A DNA stretch of 64,000 bases. It comes from Rostrohypoxylon terebratum. Taxonomy: Eukaryota; Ascomycota; Sordariomycetes; Xylariales; Hypoxylaceae. Shown here piece by piece: positions 1 to 10,100 of this stretch. A model generated the notes under the pieces. The model saw only the letters and a list, made by a program, of their open reading frames with translations. It was not told the origin of the DNA and did no database searches. Each line of letters starts with the position of its first letter. Positions within the stretch are counted from its first letter, which is position 1. Position numbers and translations under genes: made by a program. The stretch lies in assembly GCA_022497145.1 (NCBI GenBank), contig MU385860.1:372001-436000 (forward strand). Direction: 5' to 3'.

Positions 1-1448
1 TCGGCCTTCTTTCGGTATGATAGATCTTTGCCAAGCTTATCAGCTGCAAAACTCAACGAATGTGACATCCATCCTTCGTCGTCGCTATCTTCCTTCTCGG
101 CCTTGTCCCAGGAATTGCAACTTTGACAGTTGGCAATGAAATGTAAATCACAGAGTTCTGCTTCCTCATCTTGATCACCCGAGCCTTTCTCGGTGTTGTC
201 CTCTCCCGCTGGGACATTTGGTTGCTCTTTTTCAGGTCCTGCTTGGCCAAGTTTGGAACGGAAAGCCTGAAGTAATAATAAATCATTATTATCAGTAACT
301 CCCTCGCCGCCACGCCTTCGTTTTCGGCCACGTGTAGATGTCTCTGGGATCAATTGTTCGAATGCCGTCTTCTTGACCTCCCGAACTGGCTCGGAGTGTA
401 TTGTGCGTTTCATGGATGCTTTCAATGCCGCTATCTCCTCGTTCGCTTTCTCTAACGCGGACTTCTTGGGCTTCGGTTCCGGTTCCGGGGATGATTCGTA
501 TTGAGCGGGAATGGGCTTGTCTTTAGTTGGTGGAGGAAGCGACGTTGGTTCCAATTTAGGATCAGACTTTGTGTCGGTCGGGAGTTCACGAACCGGAATC
601 GACTTGGCTATCTTATTATCCTTCTTGACACCGGTCTTGGGTGGCTTGACTATGGGAGTAGGTTCCTCATCCACGTCCATGACAATTCGCAAGTCAAACT
701 TCGCCTTTTTCAGGACTGGAGCGTCGTCATCGCCTTCTTCGTCACCAAAGCTCAGTAACTTTTTCCCTGCCTTAGATTTTGTCTTCTTCTTCTTTCCCGC
801 CAAAGATGTCTCGTGTGTGCGTTTCGCTATTCGTTCTCGTTTCTTCATGTCATCGAAGGGGTTAACTAGGATTTCAACGCCCGTAATTTTGACCGGGTAG
901 AGAGGTCGATCGCTTCCCTCTGCCACCTCCGCCTCGCCCATACGTGCTAAATTGTAGATTGTGTCCCCTACGATTCTCCCAAAGACAGTATTTTTGTTAT
1001 TTAACTCTTCTGCCTTATCCAGGGTGAAGAAGAATTGGCTGGCATTGGTATCCGGTTTGCTTTCGTTTGCCATACCCAACAGTCCCCTACGGTTGAATTT
1101 TAATCGTGAATGAAACTCGTCTTTGAAATTGACGCCTGTCGGACCGGCATTTTGCCCACGACGCTGGTCCATAGGCCAAGGATCCAGATCTCCGCTGTAC
1201 GCGCCGCCATCATATATGGACTCGCCTCCGTTTCCCGTCCCGGTCGGGTCTCCTCCCTGTATGATAAATCCGGGAACTAATCGATGGAATATCGTATTGT
1301 CATAGTATCCGTCTAGACATAACTGCAGGAAGTTTCGGGATGTGAGGGGAGTCTGTTTTGCGAAGAGTTCGACGGACAAGTCGCCTTGTGTAGTGTGGAG
1401 AATGAGCGAGGCCGTAGGCTGTGGCTCGAGATTATAGATGGACGACAT
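1..1448 (-). CDS. cwc27: CWC27-type spliceosomal cyclophilin (3' end outside window)
   Basis: A peptidyl-prolyl cis-trans isomerase of the CWC27 type, a cyclophilin carried by the spliceosome (Bact/NineTeen-associated in yeast and human). The frame is open without introns from the ATG at 1448 to the window edge, about 482 codons. Residues 1 to about 175 form the cyclophilin domain, with FHRLVPGFIIQGGDPTGTG-like and ASQFFFTL blocks that are typical of the fold. The start MSSIYNLEPQPTASLILHTT matches the family start. The rest is charged and low in complexity (KKKKTKSKAGKK, DDDAPVLKKAKFD, a GRKRRRGGEG basic block near residue 400), as in other CWC27 tails. The stop codon is not in the window. 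It is divergent from the deoxyhypusine synthase gene across a 695-bp spacer. Family assignment is firm; isomerase activity is not assured, since CWC27 proteins often have degenerate active sites. Confidence 0.93.
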   Translation of the reverse strand, partial: MSSIYNLEPQPTASLILHTTQGDLSVELFAKQTPLTSRNFLQLCLDGYYDNTIFHRLVPGFIIQGGDPTGTGNGGESIYDGGAYSGDLDPWPMDQRRGQNAGPTGVNFKDEFHSRLKFNRRGLLGMANESKPDTNASQFFFTLDKAEELNNKNTVFGRIVGDTIYNLARMGEAEVAEGSDRPLYPVKITGVEILVNPFDDMKKRERIAKRTHETSLAGKKKKTKSKAGKKLLSFGDEEGDDDAPVLKKAKFDLRIVMDVDEEPTPIVKPPKTGVKKDNKIAKSIPVRELPTDTKSDPKLEPTSLPPPTKDKPIPAQYESSPEPEPKPKKSALEKANEEIAALKASMKRTIHSEPVREVKKTAFEQLIPETSTRGRKRRRGGEGVTDNNDLLLLQAFRSKLGQAGPEKEQPNVPAGEDNTEKGSGDQDEEAELCDLHFIANCQSCNSWDKAEKEDSDDEGWMSHSLSFAADKLGKDLSYRKKA

Positions 1449-2143
1449 CTTTCCTCAAAACCCAGAATAACGGATGTCGGCTGAAATGGTCAGTGACAGT
1501 CGGGTGTTCAAGGTGTGAATGTTTTGAGTTAGCGAGGATTAGACGATAAACGCGGTTCAATGTATGTTTAAAGTTGAAATAAAAATTATTATGTGGTTCT
1601 AGTGGTTCTAGTGGTTCTAGTGGTTCTAGTGGTTCTAGTAGTAGAATTTGGAAGCTCTAGGTGCACGTTGACGTAGAAAGGTACTTCTACGATATATGAG
1701 TTTTGGCTGAGGATATAAGTACCGTTGGTAAAGCCTAGCACTCAGCACCCTGTAAACCCAAGCTCCTTCCCTGCTGCCCTGCTGCGCAAACCTTGAGCAC
1801 CTGCACCTAAGACTGAGCAGCTCCACCCGTAGGGCCGTGGTCACCATGCAGAGCGCCAATTCGCCTCGACTTTTTTTCAACAGGCCACTAAAAAAGGTTT
1901 TCGGGTGAGTAGGTATCAACTCTGAATTCACGCATCAGATCTAGTGCTCTTGATTCAAGAAAAAAAACATATATTTACGTTCTTTCACATATCAGAGTAA
2001 TCTGACTAGACACTTTTCTTCTTCCCCCAGGCTGTAAAAGTCACCATCTTGGAAGACTTGTCATCGATTACACACTACCTATATAAAGGGGGAAGAACCA
2101 GCATTGTAGCCATACATGGTAAAGTAAAGTAAAGTTTACCACC
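1449..2143. promoter_or_regulatory. Divergent spacer CWC27 / deoxyhypusine synthase
   Basis: Shared upstream region of two divergent genes. It contains a 9-bp tandem repeat (1593-1637), a C/T-rich stretch near 2010-2035 and a TATA-like TATATAAA at about 2080-2087, some 60 bp before the deoxyhypusine synthase ATG. That ATG sits in a strong ACCACCATGG context. No coding sequence seen. Confidence 0.5.
1593..1637. repeat. Five perfect tandem copies of a 9-bp unit
   Basis: GTGGTTCTA is repeated five times without change, followed by GTAGTAG. It is a minisatellite in the spacer upstream of CWC27. No function can be inferred. Confidence 0.95.
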
Positions 2144-3343
2144 ATGGCTGCGGAAGAGTCAAACCCGAATTTACCTCCTTCCGAGGCAACAAAAGCAGTT
2201 CTCGTCCCGTCCGATGAACTGCCCGAAGGAGCACAAAAAGTCGAGGAGATTGACTTCAACGCCTTCAAGGGGCGTCCGATTACCGTGAATGACATTATCG
2301 GGGGTATGAAACATATGGGATTCCAAGCGTCTTCCGTAGCTGAAGCCGTTCGAATCATCAATGATATGGTCAGCAAAGAGAAAGTATCTAACAACTCTAG
2401 AAATTGTTGACTAATGGCATCTAAAGCGAGCGTGGCGCGATCCAGAGACAGGTGACAAGACAACTATATTTCTCGGATATACCTCCAACATGATCTCATC
2501 TGGGCTGCGAGGAATCTTCCGATATCTCGTAGAACACAAGCACGTTTCATGCATTGTCACAACTGCTGGCGGCATCGAAGAAGACTTCATCAAATGCCTG
2601 GGCGACACTTACATGTCTTCCTTCAGCGCCAAGGGGGCTGACCTAAGAGCTAAGGGTTTAAACCGGATAGGAAACCTCATGGTCCCTAACGCAAACTACT
2701 GTGCTTTTGAGGACTGGGTTGTTCCCATCTTGGACAAAATGCTTGAAGAGCAAGAAGCCAGTAAAGGAACAGAAGAGGAAATCAACTGGACGCCGTCTAA
2801 GGTCATCCACCGTCTAGGTAAGGAGATTAACGATGAGAGATCCGTGTATTATTGGGCATACAAAAACAATATTCCAGTGTTCTGCCCAGCTTTGACGGAT
2901 GGCAGCCTGGGAGACATGCTATACTTCCACACGTTCAAAGCTTCGCCACGGCAATTAAAAATTGACATAGTCGAGGATATCCGGCGCGTCAACACGATCT
3001 CCGTCCGAGCCAGACGAGCAGGAATCATTATATTAGGTGGCGGCGTTGTCAAACACCACATTACCAACGCTTGCTTGATGAGGAACGGAGCGGAGTCCGC
3101 TGTCTACATCAATACAGCCCAAGAGTTTGATGGTAGTGATGCCGGTGCACGGCCAGACGAGGCGGTATCTTGGGGGAAGATTAAGGTTGGAGCCGATCAT
3201 GTCAAGGTAAGGACTTGAATTGTCTCACCATGTCTGTCCCTATCTGCATACATTGATGGATCTAATACCTGTTGTAGGTTTACCTTGAGGCGTCCGCTTG
3301 CTTTCCCTTCATTGTAGCTAGCACGTTTGCTAAAGACGGCTAG
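2144..3343 (+). CDS. dys1: Deoxyhypusine synthase
   Basis: Cytosolic enzyme that transfers the aminobutyl group of spermidine to one lysine of eIF5A, NAD-dependent, the first step of hypusine formation. Model: exons 2144-2368, 2427-3206, 3278-3343, giving 356 aa, the normal length for the family. Visible blocks: FQASSVAEAVRIINDM, TIFLGYTSNMISSGLR, TTAGGIEEDFIKCLG, RIGNLMVPNANYC, ALTDGSLGDM, GGGVVKHHI, INTAQEFDGSDAGARPDE and SWGKI. The lysine in SWGKI (about residue 326) is the expected active-site lysine that forms the enzyme-aminobutyl intermediate. The start is the ATG in ACCACCATGG. Intron 1 is ambiguous: a GTCAGC donor at 2369 gives the family-like INDM-RAWRDPETG joint, whereas a GTATCT donor at 2384 leaves five extra residues and a 43-nt intron. 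Both use an AAG acceptor ending at 2426 and keep frame. Confidence 0.96.
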
Positions 3344-4080
3344 AGACTATATTCAGCACAGAGTCATAAGGTTAGTCTGACAGCTGCATAGCGTACGTCT
3401 ATTTTTCTCTAGGGGCCATCTGAACTCTATAGGGACAGATAAATAAGAGGACTACTTAAACTCATTTCTAAAAATCATTTGGTTGACTTGTTCTCCCATA
3501 AAGCTTCTTAGCATAACCATAAGAATAAGGAAGGATGGTCGTGAACGACAAATTACCCGACGACATGTGAATAACCACAACGACAACACCCAAAGTTGTA
3601 GACCTGATGATGTTAATAGTCAACCTTCAGGGAGGCATCCAAGATTGCTAGGGAGTAGATACTTTTCCCTCCTGTCATCATGACTGCCCAGGTGGGTAGC
3701 TTGACGCTATAATATCCCAATGATCGGTGGTAGTGTGAAGTGCTGAAGCGCTGAAGCACGACAAAATTTGAAGCTGAAAATTGAGATATCACAGGCCTCA
3801 ATATAGGAACACGCGCACACGCCGGACGAGACCTAACTTATCTAGAACGCCATTGTCGAGAAGGCGTCAATCTATTAACTATATAATCAAATACCCTTTC
3901 GTCTAAAAATGTCTGCTGCCCCTAAAAACGCCACCAGGTTTTTTTCTTCTTTCTAATCGACATACTAATCGACATAAATAATTTATTGCAATCATTTCAG
4001 TGACTCGGCACATCCATACTGTTAGATGTCCATTAGGCAACATCACCCGTTTTTAACAAAACAAATACGTACTCTCGACG
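3344..4080. other. Intergenic, nothing recognised
   Basis: 3' flank of deoxyhypusine synthase and 5' flank of the next gene. Short open frames here lack family resemblance. T-rich and C/T-rich tracts near 3890-4000 look like fungal promoter/leader sequence. Confidence 0.6.
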
Positions 4081-5554
4081 ATGTGCTCCTCGTTTTTCGA
4101 CATCGTCTTAAACAAAAACCACATCGACAACAATAACAACAACCACCATCATCAAGCCATCACTAATGAATCGACGCACAGTAATTTTTCAACTTCTAAT
4201 TTGCTGACCGTTCATTCCTCTCAAAACATATCACCATCCAACTTCATTACCAGCTCTCCAATGGCTGATCTACCAGCACACACACCGCAACCACCTCCTA
4301 AAATTTCCTTACCCCCATTGCGACCATTACAACCACCACGACCATCGCCCTTGTCGCAAGTGATGCCGCTAAAACACAACATCACACCGAACGATTTCGA
4401 GGCGGCCACGATCTTGGCATGCATCAAGGACGAAGAAGCAGACAGAGCTAAAGCTAAGTAAGTAGCAGTTTTGCGAATTCCCCTTGATTAATGCCATCCA
4501 CATTTAGAGTTGACGCTGGAAATTCTGATACGTCATATTTATTTGTCAAGAGGAAACAACGCCTAATACCACTTACCCAGCACAGTCCATTGCACTCATT
4601 ACCCATTACGTCCATTACAATATCTTCTCCTTCCTCTCACATCAATAATTATCACTTGCCCTTACAATTCACTGTTCCGTGACCAAAACCTCCGAATTTC
4701 ATGTCCAATTCGTCACCATCAGCTAATTCTTTTTTTTATCAATGAACTCAATGCACTAATAATCTTCCACAGGTCCGCCTTACATCCCTCGACGGCCCAG
4801 ATGAGTGGACAAGACGCTAGCGGAGCAGGTCAATCAGGTCGTCGCACCCCTCCTTCAGTCAAGAGATACATCGCCAGTGTTGACCAAGCGGTGGGAGGTC
4901 ACCCACCTAAGGGCTGCTCGAATGAGGAATGGGACAAATACTTCAACAAGTTCATGATTGAGAATGACCGCCGAGGAGTCGAGAACGCTGAAAAGTCGGT
5001 ATGTATTTCGCAGACTTCTTTTTCTCCCTTCTAATATCATTTCTGCTCGCTTGGGAGTAAATCACGCCTGAGACATGCATTGAATGAGCTGACCATCTCT
5101 CTCAACGAGCAACAACTGACTCCTCTCCTTATAGTGGACACAGCTTGCCAAGACCGAGTCGTACATTGCGAAAATGTCGAAATTGCCATCCCAACTTCTT
5201 CAGAAAAGCAGTGACGAAGAGGAGCCACCCAAGGGTTCTCAAAGAAGCCAGTCCGATCGAAGCGGCGCAACACCTAAGGGGCCGGTAAAGAGCACTCAGC
5301 AACCTAAGCCAGCTGGCGGTCATCGACAGCACGTGTCTAACGCCGAGAAGGAAGCTGCTGCGTCCCTCACTGCGCCTGCAACAGCCAAACCGTCGACTCA
5401 GTCATCGGCGATTTTATCTCAAGTTCAACCCATGGCAAAACTCAAACGGCGCCGAACTGGGCCAGAGAGCCTTGTATCATCTCTCGGTAAGAAGTGGGAG
5501 GCGACGGTTGACGAGGAAGGTCATCGCCCAGCTCGACGAGCTAGAAAGAAGTAA
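4081..5554 (+). CDS. Hypothetical basic low-complexity protein
   Basis: Not recognised. A three-exon model keeps one frame: 4081-4457, 4773-4998, 5135-5554, 340 aa. The N-terminal third is low complexity with an N/H run (DNNNNNHHHQ) and proline-rich stretches (PPPKISLPPLRPLQPPRPSP). The best-conserved-looking part is residues about 130-215, with GCSNEEWDKYFNKFMIEND and a WTQLAKTESYIAKMSKL helix. The C-terminus is rich in S, Q and K and ends in RRTGPESLVSSLGKKWEATV and a basic RPARRARKK tail, suggesting a nuclear protein. Splice signals are GTAAGT...CAG (intron 1, 315 nt) and GTATGT...TAG (intron 2, 136 nt). Intron 1 is long for this genome; an extra exon starting near 4508 is possible but meets a stop at 4680. 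The true start could also be the ATG at 4801. The fused frame through exons 2 and 3 is well supported; exon 1 is less sure. Confidence 0.6.
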
Positions 5555-7186
5555 GAAGTTCTGACAGGCGAGTCCAAAAGGCTAGATTAGTCCAAAGTTC
5601 ACAACACATATGAGACGAGACTTGCCATCTCTTTTCCTCATCTTAAGGGCGGGAATGTGCTCTTAAGAAGCAGTGCAAGAAGCCTTGTTGCAATTCATCA
5701 TGGAATCATACGCCGTCATGTATTTGTGGGAAAAAATGGACGGGGAAATGACATTCAGAGAGTTAAAGGCATTCAAGGGCGTTCGAGTAATGGATCAAGG
5801 ATGGATCACGGGCGGATGATTGTATTGTATTCTCTTTACTATTTGCGAGGCCTATCAGGCTCATCAGGTTAGTGAAAGCAATATATGTTCAGTTTTTTAA
5901 CGCCGCATAAAAGTACGGTAGTTACAATTGTATACGTACAAGACACGAAGCTGTAGCCTGTAGCCTGTAGTTGCATTTGCAGATCTTATTGGGACGTTGT
6001 CTGCATGATAAACGTTACCAAAGCTACCTTGACTCCCAGACTCCCTGGAGGGAGGCGTCCTTGTCTTCCAGCCCCACGCATAGGTGTGCGCGGTACATGG
6101 AGTACATAGTACATGTAAGCACAACCGTACATACGTGTGCCTAAAAGGGGTTTAGCGCATGATGATATACATTGTGCAACCCGATGCTTCGCGAGTTTAT
6201 TGCCGGTATACGTACACTCTTTTTAAGGGTTTCCCTAGCGTACCGACCTTTCCAGAGATCGCCGTTCAAATTTGCTCTGGACGTTGGTCGTGAAGGTAAT
6301 CCATGTCTCATACTTCTAGTCGTTACTCGCTTCAATGTTATCCTTTGATGATATTTAGACAAGGAGACAAGTACTATGCTCTCTTTACGCGAGTTATTTT
6401 CCTCTATTAATACTGCAGTGTACTTAGAAGTTAGGACAATGAGGTACCTAGGCTGGCTGTATGAGGAAGTTACACGCAGAGGATCTTCGTCCCACAGATA
6501 AACTTGACCTGATCATGCATGTCCACAGTTGGCAGTCTAAATTATGTGGATCCTTTAGGGATACTGAGGTCGCGAACAGGTGATTGGACCTATGAAAATG
6601 GAAATTGCAGGGGACCTATTCGAGAAAATTGATGGGTCTTGATGGGGTCTGATGGACTGCTGATGGAGCCTAGCATCTTCAAGGTTTTTGATAGACTAGC
6701 GGCTTCTGGCTGTCTGGGCTCCGGCGTTTTTGATCCTTGTCGGGTATAGTATGGATCTAACCTATCTGGGATTCTAGTCATCTTGACTGAGCACCGGGCG
6801 CCACGCGAAAGTCTGTGTTTTCAAGATCTCCAATTTCAGCCTCTTCAAACTTCTACCATCTTCAACTATCCTATCACCGTAGTCGTCTTTCTGCTTTCCT
6901 AATACCCGCGCATTTGTTAGGAGGGATTACTTGCTACTGCGACTCTCATTTGGTGATATCTACAAGTCGACCAAAAAGTCAGAACGAATACATTCGAAGA
7001 AAAAAAGATACTTTAACATAGGGCGCCTTACTTCTCACCTCTCACCAATTTAATCCGAATCTAATCTCGCCCAACAAACTCGTCTAGCTTGAAGGTTCAC
7101 GCCTCAATTTATCAATCTATTGGCTCCATGAGAACTTCATAGGCTGAATAGCAATAGGCGGGCCTATTTTGCCCGGCGTATTCATT
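5555..7186. other. Intergenic / leader of the SNT1-like gene
   Basis: 1.6 kb without a convincing gene. A small direct repeat TGTAGCC x2-3 lies at about 5954-5970. From about 6815 the sequence becomes C/T-rich on the plus strand, as in fungal promoters and leaders, and leads to the short first exon of the SNT1-like gene. Confidence 0.5.
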
Positions 7187-10100
7187 ATGTAAGTTAACTT
7201 TCTGCTTCATTCTAGCCCTCGAAAAAAAACATTACTACTGTCACCAGAAAGTTTGCTGGGGAATCATTGTTTTTCAGAATTATCGACAATTTGGTACCTG
7301 GTATCTTGTATCAGGTACAGTATTATTGCGTAAACGATCTATGACATAAATATTTCATCCAATGAAGTAGTATTCAACATCGGATATAATTATTTTGCTT
7401 AGCATTGACCCTATTAATTCTTGCTTCGTACTTATCCATTTGCTTCATTTAGGGCTTCTCGCTATAGTGGATCGCGATACGATGGCGAGTCGCGTCGCTC
7501 TAGATCTCGAGATCGCTCGCCAGATCGGAGATCTTTGTATAGTGATGGCGGTCCACGTCGTGCTTCTGCAGAATCCCGATCGAACAATTCGGCTTTCCAA
7601 ACCAACAGGGATTCTTTCCGCGACACCCTGTCAAGGGAACCTCCCAGGGGTCCCAAAGCACTACTCGATGCTCCCAGCGGACCTCGCGGGGGCGGATACT
7701 CTGGGGATTTTCGCGGGAGGGGTCGTGGACGAGGGAGAGGTTGGCGAGACGATAGTCGAGACCGCGGAAGAGATCGAGATAGCGACTTCCGTGATCGAAG
7801 AGATAACTCTTACAGAGATGAACGTAGCCGAGAACGCGACCGGGGAGATTGGCGAGATCGTGAGCGAGATAGCTTCAGGGGACGACGACCATCACCTCGC
7901 GGACGATCGCCTCCCCAAAGAGATTTTCGCGATTTGAGGGATATGCGTGATGCTCCATTAGGTGTCGACGCCGAGCGAGCCCGCCGCGGGTCGAGGGATG
8001 GACCCCTGTCTGCTGGCTCATCTTCATCCGATCCTCCCTTTGCTCCTTCGTATCGAGGTGGCTACAGTGGCCGAGGTCGTGGAAGAGGAGGTCGTGGACG
8101 AGTGTTCTATGAAGATCGCGACAGATATGGTTCGGCCTACAGATCCCGCTCCCAGGAAGGGCGATATCGAGACCGCGACGATCGTGACCGCGAAACCCGA
8201 TATCCGGATACCGATTTGCGCCCACGCGATCATCGAGACGATCGCGATGTTCGAGATCGTGAAACTCGGCCAAAACTCGAGCGAGCTTCGCATGAACCAC
8301 CTCCACTACCCGCTAAGGACGTCTCGCCCCCGCCTGTGGCTCCCGCCGCGCCGTCTTTTGGATCAGTACCTAACAGAACTGCAGCAGCCGATGTTGCCTT
8401 GTCCACAGGCAAGCCGCCTCCAACTGGACCTAGGGCGCTAAAGGATGAACGCAATGCCCCTTCGAGTTCTGCGCTCAATGCGGATGCAAGATTGCCGCCT
8501 ATAGGACCGTCAAGATCCTATATAGACATAACGCAGTCTCCAATTCCCTCCGGTCCGCGTTCTTCTACTATGAGCATAAACCGGCCGGGTCCTTCATCTA
8601 AGCAATGGATTAACCCGAACATTAAGCGTGTTCCCGAATCACCGAAATTAAATAGGTCACAAAGCCTTGCTCAACCCCGACCTGCCGGACCTCGTCCGGA
8701 TGGTACACATACTGACCAGCCGGCGGATAGTGACCAAAGACCGCCTAGTAGTGACGCCAAAGCTGAAGCACCGGTAGATAAACAGCCCAAGGATACACAC
8801 ATGACTGAGGACGAAAATCTCACGAAATCAGATCAGCGCCCACAATCTGTTAGATCATCTGTTGATCAAGAGCGTAGACCTCAAAATACCGTGTCTAGTG
8901 CAACTGTCAAGGAGGAGGATAACGAAGGGAGGCGTATTGACGATACTACCCAAGAAACTCGTGCCGTCAAACCGGAGGCCCTACCAACCGTTACCGAGAC
9001 GAAACCAAAAGAATTCCGACGCCCTACTCTGAAGGTTCCATCAAAGCATGTTTCGCTGCCCCGGAAAGAAATTAAGTTGCCCATTTCGGACCAGTCATCG
9101 GAATCAGATGACGAGGAAATTGGCGACGTTATTGAATCGGAGATGAAAGATGTCGAGTCAAAATTAAAGAAGCTTGAAGGGATCAGTGACGTGCCATTAG
9201 ATGCTATAGTACGACACGCAGTAGTATCACTTGAAGCTGTGGGTAGAATCCTGCATGAACCCGAAGGTTTGGATGATATGGTCGGCCCTGTGCCTGAGAA
9301 TGTATCTCTACCCGGGAAAACTCCCGAGATCGAACCCCAGCCTGAGAAAGAAGCCAGCATTGAGGCCACGAAGACGCCTGCTGATACCAAAGAAGCTGAT
9401 CATGCAGAAAAAGTTATCAAAAACAAAACCCCCTCTCCATCCTTGGAAAAGGAGCCGTCACCTTCAAAGACAAGAAGTTCAAGTGCAGAGCATCCCCAAC
9501 CATCTATCGAACAAGACATAGATATGCCTGCACCTTTCGAGGTACAGTCTGATGAAAATAAACTGCAGGACGATGACAGGGACGTTGCCATGGAAGATGC
9601 ACAAGACATAAGCCAGCCTGATACCGAGGCACAAGGGCAAGGTGCTCATCTTTCAACCTCCCAGAGGCCGTCCATTGATGGGACATTAGAGCAAACGCAC
9701 AAACAATCACATGAAATTAGTAAAGAAGGTTCGACTATACCATCCCCGGCCGAGGATGAAGATGAAACGGATATCGAGGATGTCGACTTCCAAACTATTG
9801 AGATTGTGCGCGAGCATATGCCTACCCCTCCGCTGGATAGCCTGCCTTACTTTGATGGAAAGCCATGGTTTGAGGATCATGATTTTCTCAAGTCATTGGA
9901 TGCTCAACAACCAGGTCTCGATGCTTTTATCCTACAGAAATTGGATGAAGAAGCATCGATTCGGAACACGGTGGAGAAGCAGGGGCAAGAACTCTACGAT
10001 AGAAATTACGATCGTTACCTGCGCTTCACCATGTCGAATGATCCTGTCGCCGTCAAAAGCAGGGATAAGTTTACGCATATTCCTGGAGAGACTAATGGTC

